Positions 1 through 11,077 of a DNA stretch of 64,000 nt are shown here, one piece after another (position 1 is the stretch's first letter; every line of letters begins with the position of its first letter). Location of the stretch: NCBI GenBank assembly GCA_035048815.1, contig JAUCBN010000017.1, positions 10,536,936 to 10,600,935 of the forward strand. The letters run 5' to 3'. Both the position numbers and the translations under genes were made by a program. Origin of the DNA: Abelmoschus esculentus. Its lineage: Eukaryota; Streptophyta; Magnoliopsida; Malvales; Malvaceae. The notes under the pieces are model-generated. The model was not told the DNA's origin, searched no databases, and saw nothing but the letters and a program-made list of their open reading frames with translations.

Positions 1-917
1 AGTTAACGTTCCTCTCTTTCAAGGAAAATCAAAACCGGAGGCATATTTGGACTGGGAGAGCAAAGTGGAGAACATCTTTGAATGCCATAACTATTCTGAG
101 CAAAAGAAGGAGCACATGGCTTCCTTAGAATTTATTGACTACGCACTTGTATGGTTGGGATTAACTAAGATCAACAAGGAGACGCAATTGTGAATGGCCT
201 ATCAACACTTGGAGAGAAATGAAACGTATTTTGAGGAAATGTTTTGTGCCTACTCATTATCACCGTGATCTCTATTATAAGTTGCAGAATCTTAAACAAG
301 GAAGTAGAACCGTGGAAGACTACTACAAAGAGATGGAAATAGCCAAGATCCGAACAAGTGTGCATGAAGACCGCGAAGCCACCATGACAAGGTTCTTGTC
401 CAAATTAAACAAAGATAATGCTGACGTAGTGGAATTACAACACTACATTGAAATTGAGGACATGGTGCATATGGCTATGAAAATCGATAGGCAACAACGC
501 AAGAGATCATCTTCTAGAGGTGTCATAAATGCAACCCCTAAATAGAGTCAAAACACACCTCTGAGAAATACTCCTTTCCAAGGCAAAGAACAGGCTGAAA
601 CGTCCAAAACCAAGCCTATGGTGGAGAATATTCGAGGAAAGCAACAAAAACTGTCCACACAATCCCGAGAGATCAAATGTTTCAAGTGCTTAGGGCATGG
701 CCATATTTCTAGTCAATGTCCAAATAAAAACACTATGTTGTTGCTGGAAAATGGAGAGATTGCATCGGATAATGAGAAAGAAATTTTGGAAGAATCCAAG
801 CAAGAGGAAGAAGAAGAATTCACCCCTGCCGTTGAAGGACAACTTATGGTTGTTAAAAGGCTTTTAAACACCCAAATGTCAGAAAGAGGAGCAACGAGAG
901 AACATATTTCACACTAG
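1..917 (+). pseudogene. CRM-type gag remnant (capsid region and zinc knuckle), copy 1
   Basis: Degenerate Gag of a Ty3/gypsy element, cut by the window edge. Bases 1-180 encode the start of the capsid-like region, with a FECHNYSEQKK motif also present in the two other copies here. The frame shifts near 155-185, where the expected WWDQL is disrupted, and reopens at 219-545. That part carries PTHYHRDLYYKLQNL, DREATM and VELQHYIEIEDMVHMA, all matching the complete CRM element at 11326-11865. A stop at 543-545 interrupts the linker. The frame at 618-917 contains a CCHC zinc knuckle (CFKCLGHGHISSQC, 678-719) and an acidic linker. Gag normally packages element RNA, but stops and a frameshift make this copy dead. 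Retrotransposon Gag identity is secure; assignment to the CRM lineage rests on resemblance to the full element. Confidence 0.88.
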
Positions 918-936
918 GTGTTATGTTGATAACAAA

Positions 937-1509
937 ATGTGTTTTATGATAATCGATGGTGGAAGCTGCACCAACGTGGCTAGCACTCTTATGGTGGATA
1001 AACTCGGCCTCAAAACTTTAAAGCATCCAGACCCATATAAACTCCAATGGCTCAATGATTCGGGGGAATTAAAGGTCACCAAACAGGTTCTTGTCCCTTT
1101 CTCTATTGGTTCATATAAGGATGAGAGTTTGTGCGACGTAGTTCCTATGCACGCAAGTCTCATTTTACATGAGAGGCCATGGCAATATGATCGAAGAACG
1201 ATGCATGATTGTTACACCAATCGGTTCATCTTCAAGCATGGAGGCAAGAAGATAGTGCTCGCACCTATGACGCCTAAACAAGTGCAAAGTGACCAGATTC
1301 TGATGAAACAAAGTGTGGAGGCTAGGAAACAAGAGAAGATCCAAACCAAGCTTAAAGAAGGAGGGCCTAGGGAAGAAAAGGTGTCTGGAAGCATCAAGTT
1401 GATTAGGGAATGTCTTTTGACACATCCCGTGCTCACTTCTGAATTTTCTAACCCAAAACAAGCCAAAAAGAATTCTCATCTTCTTTTTAGAAATTCAAGG
1501 AGGAGATAG
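937..1509 (+). pseudogene. Retropepsin-like protease remnant of the gag-only CRM relative, copy 1
   Basis: The frame continues the gag remnant and encodes the aspartic protease region. The active-site loop IIDGGSCTN sits around the Asp codon at 955-957, followed by KLQWLNDSGELKVTKQV and CDVVPMHA, closely matching 12295-12500 of the complete element. The loop reads D-G-G rather than D-S/T-G, as in the complete copy, so it is probably a lineage feature and not a mutation. After the protease the frame runs into a lysine/glutamate-rich linker and stops at 1507-1509. No reverse transcriptase, RNase H or integrase follows. About 100 bp later comes a polypurine tract and an LTR, so the whole pol region is absent. 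Confidence 0.85.
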
Positions 1510-1609
1510 AAGGCCATGCACGTCAAAACTATGTCTTTCCAATTGCTAAGGGAGATTGCAGCACCAAGGGGTTCGATTTGAGGATAAATCGCCCAAAAGA
1601 AGAAGGGGA
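1510..1609 (+). other. Pol-deletion junction and polypurine tract, copy 1
   Basis: This short segment links the protease remnant to the LTR. Its translation ends in GFDLRINRPKEEGDN, which resembles the last Pol residues before the 3' LTR of the complete element (DLGSNRFQEGGND, 15481-15520). Pol from the RT to the integrase C-terminus is therefore missing and only its last codons remain. The purine-rich run ending about 1609 (AAAAGAAGAAGGGGA) is the second-strand primer site. The same arrangement occurs at 33010-33128 and 44220-44337. Confidence 0.72.
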
Positions 1610-2672
1610 TAATATGTGCACGCCCAACTTTAGTTTCTGCCCATACCTTAAGTCACACAATTCCAATCAGGGAGTTCTAATTAATCCTCTTTATTTACTC
1701 AATTCATGTGCTACACTCACTTGCTACTCATATTATATACATATAATGTTTATTTCCTTATATTACTATTGATAACTTAGTAATTAGTATTGAACCACAG
1801 CTTTATTTAGCTTATATTATGCATAATTAATATTCAACACATGTTTAGTAGCATCATACTTATTAGTTTAAGTTGTTTCATTGCAAGTTATGTTAAACAC
1901 AGCTTAAAGGACTATTGTCCAGCTCCGTTTTAGCTCAAATGCACCATTTGAGCTCAAAATAAAGAATCATTTTTTGAGGCACTTACCAGTTTCTGATCAA
2001 CACCAAAATGTACTAAACACTCCTAGGCAGCACAATGATGTGGAAGATAGCTCCGTTCTAGCTCACGAATTCAAAATGAGCTCAAAACGACAAATGGTGA
2101 ATTTCCCTTCATTTGGGATTCAGATCAGCTCCTATACACTCTTATGGATTAAGGAGAGTATTATGGCCCTAAGGATCAATTCACTCAACTAAGGGGTTAG
2201 CCGTTCAGCTCAAATCATCACTCAAATATGGTGAACTTTCAGCTAGCTAAATAATCTAGCTAGATCAGCTCAATCCAGCTCAGCCTTAGTTCATCAAGCT
2301 TATCTTAGCTCACCCTACAAACTTCATCTCAACCATGGAAGGACATGTTTGTCCCTAAGAGACAAAACCGACCAACCATGGAGGGAAACATGTTTTGGCG
2401 CCAAAACAAAGAGATAACACTCTTCATTGGGCAGATTCATGATGGTCCACTTGTTTGCCAATTTCGAGTAATATACAAGTTGAATTGAGTTTCGGTGTCT
2501 TCATGAAAGTTGTTCTTCTATCTCTTATATTTCCAACGCATGTCGAATTGCATCAATCTAATATTGGGAACTTGAGATATGTCCAATTTACTGAAGACTG
2601 TGCAGGCTGGAATTTTGAACCAAAAAGTTACAACAATTCACGGAAGGAGACACCATTCAACCCGAACGGTTA
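1610..2672 (+). repeat. LTR, family B, 5' part only (copy 1)
   Basis: The LTR starts directly after the polypurine tract (TAATATGTGCAC here, TGATATGTGCAC at 44338, TGGTATGTGCAC at 33129). It can be followed through a block dense in AGCTCA motifs (about 1920-2330) and the shared 'ATGTCGAATTGCATC...' LTR module near 2538-2600. Relative to the 1715-bp copy at 33129-34843 it loses its 3' third at about 2672, where an oppositely oriented LTR fragment begins. It carries no coding capacity. Confidence 0.75.
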
Positions 2673-3337
2673 AGGAGACACCTTATACTTTCTTCTAGTG
2701 TGAGAAGTGTTCTTGAGCTGATATGAATCTCTTAATGCCTCGTTTTGAAATTTGCTTCATTTGAGCTCATATGGGATTTGTGAGCTGACATGGAGCAAGT
2801 CTTGAGTCCTTTAAGTACTGTAGGAGTGTTCCATGCATTCCCAAGCTATTCTAAAGTTGAATCCTTGTGTTTGTAGCATTGCCTTCCATTTAGCTTCTTC
2901 TAAGTTAAATTTAGCTGCTTGAGCTAGGGTTTTAAGTTCGTGAGCTCCTGTACATAGTTACTTTAAGTTCACGACCTAAAATAATCATTCCTTAATCTCC
3001 TATGCAATTCTAAGTGTTTGAGCCGTTCTTGAGTTGTTCCAAGCTGTCATAAGTCTTCCCAAGCCACATTGAGCTATCCTTAATGTCTTTAAGCTTCCTC
3101 GGACTATTATCTTTACTTAAAATAGCTGAAACAATAAGCAAACAATGTATAAGCTGAAACAAACTAAAATAAACCAAAATGAGCTAGAAAACAATATAGT
3201 TTAATTAATATTAAGAATAAGATGACTTAGAATAAATATAAAGATGTGGTTATGCAATCACAAAACATTACTTAAATAGCAAAAGTATGCTTGTCAATGC
3301 ATAATTTAGATAATAGGCGCTGATTAGGATCGTATCA
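2673..3337 (-). repeat. Inverted LTR fragment, family C-like
   Basis: This stretch reads like the 5' half of a family-C LTR on the minus strand: the sequence from about 2683 (ACTTTCTTCTAGTGTGAG) parallels 8222-8480 and 23975-24240, which lie in minus-strand LTRs. Its right end is GTATCA, i.e. TGATACGATCC on the minus strand, a normal LTR start. Satellite DNA begins at the next base. The join at 2672/2673 therefore puts two LTR 5' portions in opposite directions, which transposition alone would not produce. Confidence 0.65.
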
Positions 3338-6300
3338 GAAAGGGATCATTAATTATGACATGCAATCGAAGAGAGGGGTCATTCATCGCGACAAACGCTC
3401 AAAGAGAGGGACCGTTCACCATCACATGCACTCTAAGAGAGGGTTCATTCATCGCGACAAACGCTCAATGATAGGGGTCGTCCATCACGGAACACGCTCA
3501 AAGAGAGGGACCGTTTACCATGACATCCACTCGAAGAGAGGGGTCATTCATCGCAACATACACTCAAAGAGAGGGGTAGTCCATCACGGTATACGCTCTA
3601 AGAAATGGACCATTAATTATGACATGCACTCAAAAAGAGGGTCATTCATCGCGACATACACTCAAAGAGAAGCGTCGTCCAACCACGATATACGCTCAAA
3701 GAGAGGGGTCAAGAGACGGGTCATTCGTTGCGACATACGCTCAAAGAGAGGGGTCTTCCATTACGGCATACGCTCAAAGAGAAGGGTCTTCCAATACGGC
3801 ATACGCTCAAAGAGAGACCATTTACCATGACATGCACCGGAAGAGAGGGATCATTCATCGCGACATATGCTCAAAGACAGGGGTCATCCATCATGGTATA
3901 CGCACTAAGAAAGCGACCATTAATTATGACATGCACTCGAACAGAGGGGTCATTCATTTCGACATACGCTCAAAGAGAGGTGTCATCCATCACGGCATAC
4001 GCTCAAAGAGAGGGACCGTTCACCATTACATGCACTCAAATAGAGGGGTCATTAATCACGACAAACGCTCAAAGACAAGGGTCGTCCACCACGGCATAGG
4101 CTGAAAGAGAGGGACCATATATCATGACTTGCACTCGAAGAGAGGGGTCATTCATCGCGTCATGCGCTCAAAGAGAGGGGTCGTCCATCACGGTATACGC
4201 TCTAAGAAAGGTACCATTATTATGACATGAACTAGAACAAAGGGGTTATTCATCGTGACATTCACTCAAAGAGAGGTGTCTTCGATCACGAAATTCTGTC
4301 TAAGAAAGGGACCATTAATTATGACATGCACTCGAACAAAGGGGTCATTCATCGCGACATACGCTGAAGGAGAGTGTTGTCCATTAGGACATACACTCAA
4401 TGAGAAGGACCGTTCACCATGACATTCACTCAAAGAGAGGAGTCATCATCGCGACATACGCTCAAAGAGAAGGGTCGTTAATCACGGTATACGCTCTAAG
4501 AAAAGGACCGTTCATAATAACATGCACTCGACGAGAGGGGTCATTCATTGTGACATACGCTCAAAGAGGGGGTCGTCCACCACGATGTATGCTCTAAGAA
4601 AGGAACTGTTCATTATGACATGCACTCGAATAGAGGGGTATTTCATCGCGACATATGCTCAAAGAGAAGGGTCGTCCATCACAGTATACGCTCTAAGAAA
4701 GGTACCATTCATGATGACAAGCACTCGAAGAGAGGGGTCATTCATCGCGACATACGCTCAAAGAGTGGAGTCATCCATCATGGTATACGCTCAAAGAGAG
4801 GGATCGTTCCATGACATACACACGAAGATAGGGGTCATTCATCGTGAAATACGCTCAAAGAGAGGGGTTGTCCGTCACGGCATACGCTCGAAGAGAGGGG
4901 TCGTCCGTCACGGCATACGCTCAAAGAGAGGGGTCGTCCGTTCATTATGACATACGCTCGATGAGAGGGGTCATTCACCGCGACATACGCTCAAAGAGAG
5001 GGGTCATCCATCATGGTATACGAACGTTCTTAGAAAGGGGACATTCATTATAACAAGCTCCAAGAGAGGGACCATTCGGCAGGAGATGTACTCGAAGAGA
5101 TGGGTCTTTCATCGCAACATACACTCAAAGAGAGGGGTCATCGATCACGGTATACGCTCAAATAGAGGGATCGTTCATTATGATGTACGCTTGAAGAGAG
5201 AGGTCATTCATCGCGACATACGTTGAAAGAGAAGGGTCGTCCATCATGGTATATACTCTAAGAAAGGGATCGTTCATTAAGACATGCACTCGAAGAGAGG
5301 GGTCATTCATCGCGACATACGCTCAAAGAGAGGGACCATTCACCATGGCTTGTACTCGAAGAGAAGGTTTATTCATCGCAACATATGCTCAAAGAGAGGT
5401 GTCATCGATCACGGTATACGCTCAAAGAGAGAGACCGTTTATTATGACAAGCACTCGAAGAGAGGGATCTTTTATCGCCATATACACTTAAAGAGCGGCG
5501 GTGTCCATCACGGTATATGCTGAAAGAAGGACCATTCATTAAGACTTGCACTCGAAGAGGGGTCATTCATCGCGACATATGCTCAAAGAGATGGACCGTT
5601 CATTATGACACACACTCGAAGATAGGGGTCATTCTTCGCGACAAGCGCTCAAAGGCAAGAGTCGTCCACCAGGACATACGCTGAAAGAGAGGGACTGTAT
5701 ATCATGACATGCACTCGAAGAGAGGGGTCATTCATCGCGTCATACGCTCAAGGAGAGGGGTCATCCATCATGGTATAGGCTCCAAGAAAGGGACCATTAT
5801 TATGACATGCACTAGAACAGAGGGATTATTCATCGCGACTTTTGCTCAAAAAGAGGTGTCTTCCATCACGGCATACTCCCTAAGAAAGGAACCATTAATT
5901 ATTACATGCACTCGAACAAAGGGGTCATTCATCGCGACATACGCTGAAGGAAAGGTGTTGTCCATCCCGACATACACTTGTCCACCATGACATTCACTCA
6001 AAGAGAGGGGTCATTCATAGCGACATACGCTCAAAGAGAAGGGTCGTCCATCACGGTATACGCTCTAAGAAAAGTACTGTTCATAATGACATGTACTCGA
6101 AGAGAGGGGTCATTCATCATGACATACGCCCAAAGAGGGGTCGTCCATCACGATATACGCTCTAAGAAAGGGACTATTCATTATGACATGCACTCGAAGA
6201 GTGGGGTATTTCATTGCGACATACACTCAAAGAGAAGGGTCGTCCATCAGGATATAGGCCCTAAGGGACCATTCATTAAGACATGCACTCGAAGAGAGGG

Positions 6301-7140
6301 GTCATTCATCGTGACATATGCTCAAAGAGAGGAACCGCTTACCATGACATGCACTCGAAGAGAAGGGTCATTCATCGCATCATATGCTCAAAGAGAGAGG
6401 TCATCGATCATAGTATATGCTCAAAGAGAGGCACCGTTCATTATGACATGCACTGGAAGAGAGGGGTCTTTTATCGCCATATACGCTCAAAGAGCGGCGA
6501 TGTCCACCACGGTATATGCTCAAAGTGGGACCGCTCATTAAGATATGCACTCGAAGAGGGGTCATTCGTCGCGACATACTCTCAAAGAGAGGGGTCATCC
6601 ATAACAGTATACGCTCCCGTTCATTATGACACGAACTCAAAGATAGGAGTCATTCATCGCGACATACGCTCAAAGAGAGGTCATCCATCACGGCATACGC
6701 TCAAAGAGAGGGACTATTCATTATGACATATGCTCGAAGAGAGGGGTCATTCACCGCGACATACACTCCAAGAGAGGGGTCGTCTATCACGATATAAACT
6801 CTAAGAAAGGGTCCGTTCAATATGACATGCACTCAAAGATAGGGTAATTCTATACGACATACGCTCAAAGAGAGGGATCGTCCATCACGACATACTCTCA
6901 AAGATAAGGACCATTCATTTTGACATACGCTCGAAGAGAGGGGTCATTCTTCGCGACATACGCTCAAAGAGATGGGTTGTCCATCACGTTATACGCTCTA
7001 GGAAAGGGATCGTACATTATGACATGCATTCGAAGATAGGGGTCATTCATCGCTACATACGCTCAAAGAGAGGGATCGTCCATCACGTTATATGCTCCAA
7101 GAGAGGGACCATTCACCAGGAGATGCACTCGAAGAGAGGG
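3338..7140 (+). repeat. 33-bp/99-bp satellite, array 1
   Basis: Head-to-tail array of 33-bp monomers in three alternating types. A begins GACATACGCTCAAAGAG and ends GTCCATCAC. B begins GGTATACGCTCAAAGAG and ends GTTCATTAT. C begins GACATGCACTCGAAGAG and ends TTCATCGC. A+B+C gives a 99-bp higher-order unit, which I counted base by base at 40340-40440. Monomers diverge by scattered substitutions and small indels, and the A-B-C order is sometimes broken. The monomer length is a multiple of three and two plus-strand frames lack stops, so long 11-residue-periodic open frames appear (for example 3360-3830). I treat these as by-products. Satellite transcripts cannot be excluded. Confidence 0.97.
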
Positions 7141-8754
7141 TGATACAGTCCAACTCTCCAATGGCTGTTGTAGAGAGAAGCTTTGATATTCCCAGCCGTG
7201 ATTGTAAGAAAACCTTGATCCTCGTACGCTTTCCTTGTTGTTTTATGAAGAAAAGATGGTGAAGTGGTGGGAAGGTATGTGATGTTTTGGTTTGGGAAAT
7301 AAATGGAAAAGATGATAGTGATGGCTAGGGAAGTCGATTTCGGTGATGGAAGAAAGGTTAGGATAGAATGTATGGAAGGTCGTAAAGAAATAGAATTCAA
7401 AGGTAACAAAAGTAGAACTTATGCTATGAAGCATAAACCCAACTTATAGTGTGCTTTGAGGGTGGAATCGGACTTAGACCCTTAGGAAATAAGTTCCTAG
7501 AATCTTAAGTATGGATGGAAAAGATATGAGACGCCACAAACCTATATAATAGACTTGATAAGTCGATATAGTTTTAAAAAGAACAAGTTTGAGAGTAAAC
7601 TCACAAAGAAATTTTATTTTGATTAAAGATGTGACTTAAAAATGAATTTAAGTCCTATTTATAGTTTTCTAAGAGGTTTGGCCGAAATGGAATTTAACTA
7701 TTCGGATAACCAATCATTTGAATGGTCTCTCCCTCCAAAACTATTTGAAAACATGTAACTTCTCGGTCCAGCCTGCACTGTCTTCATTAATTTGGCCATA
7801 TCTCGAGCTCCTGAAATTGGATTGATGCGATTCAACATGCGTTGGAAAGATATGAGATAGGGGAACAACTTTCAAGAAGACACCTAAACCCAGTTCTGCT
7901 TGTATCCTTCTCGAAAATGGCAAACAAGTGGACCATTATGAAATTGTCCAATGAAAAGTGCTATCTCTTTGTTTTGGCTCCCACTTCCTTTCCCTCCATG
8001 ATCTTGGCGCCCAATGTGGATAATGGACAGACATGATGCTTGGTGAAGGGTAGGTGACCTTTGGGTGTTGAGCTGGGAGTGATAGCTAGAGTTGAGGTGA
8101 TCTAATCAAGCTGGGAGTGAGCTGGATTGAACTGAACTATCTAGCTGAAAGACTTAGCTAAAGTTTGAAGCTTAAAGAAGCTAATCCGAGCTGCCTTTAG
8201 CAAAGTGAGGTGGTCCATTAGCTTCCTGATACTCTCTTCTAGTGTGAGGAGTGTTTCGGAGCTAATCCGAATCTCCTAAGGCCTCGTTTTAAATTATGCT
8301 TCATTTGAGCTCGTATGGGGCTTGTGAGCTGACATGGAGCTATCCTTTAGTCCTTTAAGTACTGTAGGAATGTCCATTCCAAGCTATTCTGAAGTTGGCT
8401 CCTTGTGTTTCTAGCATTGTCTTCCGTTTAGCTTCTTCTGAGCTGACTGAGCTGACACCGAGCTACTATTTACTCCTTGAGCTGTAGGTAAGTCCTATGA
8501 AGAAAACATAATAATGAAAATAATTAGAATACTTAAAATACTTAACATGAGATTAGAACTAAGCTAAAACTTTAATCAATGTGGTTATATAACTATTCAT
8601 TTTTATGGCTTAAGTAATATAACTCTTAAGTAGCTTAATATAAAGTATATAAAAGTAATAAATACTAAGATCAATAAGATAACTCCCCTTTGATCTCATG
8701 CGTGAAATAAACAATGAAAGCATGAGATAAATGAGAAGAAACGTGCACGCATCA
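7141..8754 (-). repeat. Solo LTR, family C, complete
   Basis: A 1614-bp LTR on the minus strand. On that strand it starts TGATGCGTGCACG (at 8754) and ends GGACTGTATCA (at 7141), the TG...CA form expected of an LTR. GAGGG flanks it on both sides (7136-7140 and 8755-8759), a plausible 5-bp target duplication. GAGGG is common in the satellite on the left, so this is supportive only. It contains the shared LTR module near 7765-7860 and a TGAGCTGA-rich block near 8060-8480. There is no internal region, PBS or second LTR, so it probably arose by LTR-LTR recombination. Small open frames on either strand (7113-7434, 7741-8036) have no recognisable product. Confidence 0.8.
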
Positions 8755-8814
8755 GAGGGTTTCAATGTCTTCATAAAATTTATCCTCCTATCTCTTATCT
8801 TTCCAATGCATGTT
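8755..8814 (+). repeat. LTR fragment, left part of the CRM insertion target
   Basis: Sixty bases matching the middle of a plus-strand LTR (GTTTCAATGTCTTCATAAAA, then TCTTATCTTTCCAATGCATGTT-like sequence). Other copies continue with GAATCGCATCAATCC, which here resumes at 17321 after the CRM element. The two pieces are therefore one LTR split by the insertion. Confidence 0.8.
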
Positions 8815-10613
8815 TGATACGATCACAACCCACAATAAATCAGAAGAATTTCCTATTGGACTTATGACTCATGCTAAAACCAAGAAATTTCAAGAGGCCA
8901 TGGGAAATCTATTTATTCAAGGCTGGAAATTAGAGAATGCAACGCCAACTATGTTGGAACAATACAGCCTCCTACTTGTGCATGAGTTTGCATGAGTTCT
9001 TTCTTAAGTTTTTAAATTTAATTTTAGCATGTGTGCATGAATAAATAATGCTTGATATTCATTTAACCATGTTAGTTCAATTAAGTTCACTAGTTTAATT
9101 AATGCATGATAGTTCACTTAAAGCATGTTAGTTTTCTTATGTTTTTGAGTTCATTTAGAGTGTGGATTAATTAATTAAACTAGATCATTCAATGTAACAA
9201 GTTTCATTAATTAAACTAGCTCATTAAATATGTTTAATGCATTCACTTTTATTTTATTGAATAAAGTTGTTATCTAATGGTTGCTTATATTTTCATCTAG
9301 GGTATTCATTTGGGATCAAATGGCTGATCATTTTCTACAAGAATGACAAGTCATTTACTGCCAATTAAAGACACTTGAAGACACCATGATAGCTGATCAG
9401 TTTCAATACATTCAAGGGAGATTTACACACCACTTAAAGGCTTTCAGTTTCAGCAAGAAAACAATGCATTGAAGAGCTCCTAAATACACCACTTAAAGAG
9501 GCACTTAAAGACTACTTAAGAGCTACTTAATCCTCCATAAAGCTTACCAGTTTTTAACAGAGAAGACATGCAATGAAAGCCTTCATTATCAGCACTTAAG
9601 GGAGAGTAAAGGCAAGAATTAAAGCAACACTTAAGGAGGGAGTTCAAGGAATATCAGTCAACTTGTTTGCCATTTTTGGATTGGATACGAGCATATTTGA
9701 GTCTTGAGGTCTTCTTCAAACTTATTCCTCTATTTCTTAGCTTTTCAACGCACTTTGAATCACCTCAATCCGATATCAGGAGCTTAAGATGTGATTAAAT
9801 TAGTGAAGACAGTGCATGCTGGAAATTCAGTACGGGAATAGTCACAAGATGCTTGTTCAACAAATTCAAGAGGCCATTCAATTGCTGAATTCACTGATTT
9901 ATCAACAACCCAGTAAAGCAGGATGAATGAAAACTTAATCAAGTTCATTAGCCCAAGAGTTTTTCCATGTGGATGATATGTATGTCTACATTCATCTTAC
10001 AAATGTCCACATTCAACCTTGTTAGATCAAACCTTTTTGGCTGTCAATTGGAGATAGGATAACCTACAAATTAATAGGCCTTTAACACCAGAATAATGAG
10101 TCTTAATCTTTTTCTAGGTTAATCAATATGTTGTTGTCTTACAGCTATAAATAGACACTCATTTTATTGTAAAAAGAACAACTTTTGGCATATATTAAAC
10201 TTTGAGAGTGTTCTCTTTTATAGTTCTTTTTGAACTTTATCGGCTTGCAAGATTGTTCTTGTGGCATTAATCCCTTTTCATTCTTTTATATTGTTGGTTC
10301 CTAGTTCATATAACTAGAGGGTCGCAATCCATTAGCCTTTCACCCAAGTCACGGTTTAAAAACTCTTAAGGAACGGGTCTTCACTTTTTATTGTTGGTTC
10401 CTCATTTGTTTACACCGCACCATCAATTACATTTCATCTTTTCATTTCCATCAACCATACATACATATTTTCCATACTTCATCCTAAACACAAAAATCAA
10501 CTTATCATCATTCCATTGTCGTATCATCTTGTAATCATATCAATTGCTTACTAGAATCACGATCGGGCAATCACATATACAAATTCGGATATTCTGCAAT
10601 CGGATTCATATCA
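8815..10613 (+). repeat. 5' LTR of the CRM-type element
   Basis: 1799 bp, starting TGATACGATCACAA and ending CATATCA just upstream of the primer-binding site. Its first 181 bases contain an open frame (8810-8995) that duplicates the Pol C-terminus encoded in the 3' LTR. U3 holds repeated ACTTAAAG-type motifs (about 9365-9640) and the shared LTR module near 9735-9830. A TATA box lies at 10146-10153. The LTR promoter would drive transcription of the element RNA. Confidence 0.95.
10146..10153 (+). promoter_or_regulatory. LTR promoter TATA box
   Basis: TATAAATA within the 5' LTR, preserved at 16848-16855 in the 3' LTR. It lies about 460 bp before the LTR end. Similar TATAAATA boxes sit at 34273-34280 (family B) and 53873-53880 (family C). 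This is the expected core promoter position for an LTR retrotransposon; the actual start site is not visible. Confidence 0.6.
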
Positions 10614-10615
10614 AT

Positions 10616-10627
10616 TGGTATCAGAGC
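10616..10627 (+). other. Primer-binding site for initiator tRNA-Met
   Basis: TGGTATCAGAGC lies two bases after the 5' LTR end (CA at 10612-10613). It is the usual plant initiator-tRNA-Met complementary site priming minus-strand DNA synthesis, and it fixes the right edge of the 5' LTR. Confidence 0.9.
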
Positions 10628-11077
10628 ATTGGCGATTCAGTAAGCATTTTGTTTTTTCTCTATCTCGGGTTAGAATAAAAAATAATTTTAAAAAAGAAAC
10701 CGAAAATCTGAAAAAAAAAAGAAAAAAAAAGTTCAAGAGGGAGGGATCATATCTTAAAAGTGAAAAAAGGTTTGGGTTGTATTTTTTATCACATTTTCTT
10801 CAGATTCCTATTTTATTTTTTTACCATCCGTTTACTACCTATTTCTTGTTTTATTTTCCTAACCATTTTGTTTTAGCCGAATTCCACAAAGAAAGCTTGT
10901 TAAGCCTTGAGTAAGTTCTCTAACGACTTAGAAAAGAGAGCAAGAGTGGTAAAAGGCAAGAGTGTGCATTAAGGGGAAAAGCCTATCCCGAGTGAAACAC
11001 GAGTGTGAGTGCATTTTCCTTGGAGTGGAAAGGTGAGGATTTGTGCTGGTAAGGTTTAAATTTTTTTTTTCTAATCA
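10628..11077 (+). other. Untranslated leader of the CRM-type element
   Basis: 450 bp between the PBS and the Gag start. It has an A-rich run (about 10676-10735), then a GAGTG-rich stretch (about 10935-11035) also present, in truncated form, at the start of the gag remnant at 42316. An open frame of 99 codons (10615-10914) overlaps the PBS and has no recognisable product. It probably holds packaging signals, but no specific one is visible. Confidence 0.6.

Noticed and set aside
6401..6640. Minus-strand open frames in satellites (also 18247-18444, 24691-24879, 62691-62957)
   Set aside because: Reverse shadows of the repeat. The minus-strand consensus frame is closed by TGA in CTTTGAGCG, and only variant monomers leave it open.
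3360..7000. Series of 60-260-codon open frames in the satellite as protein genes
   Set aside because: They occur in two overlapping plus frames with 11-residue periodicity forced by the 33-bp unit, are broken often by indels, and have no promoter or start context of their own.
3338..7140. Regular ~33-bp repeats as a CRISPR array
   Set aside because: There are no unique spacers between constant repeats. The whole unit is repeated head to tail, and the surrounding elements are plant retrotransposons.
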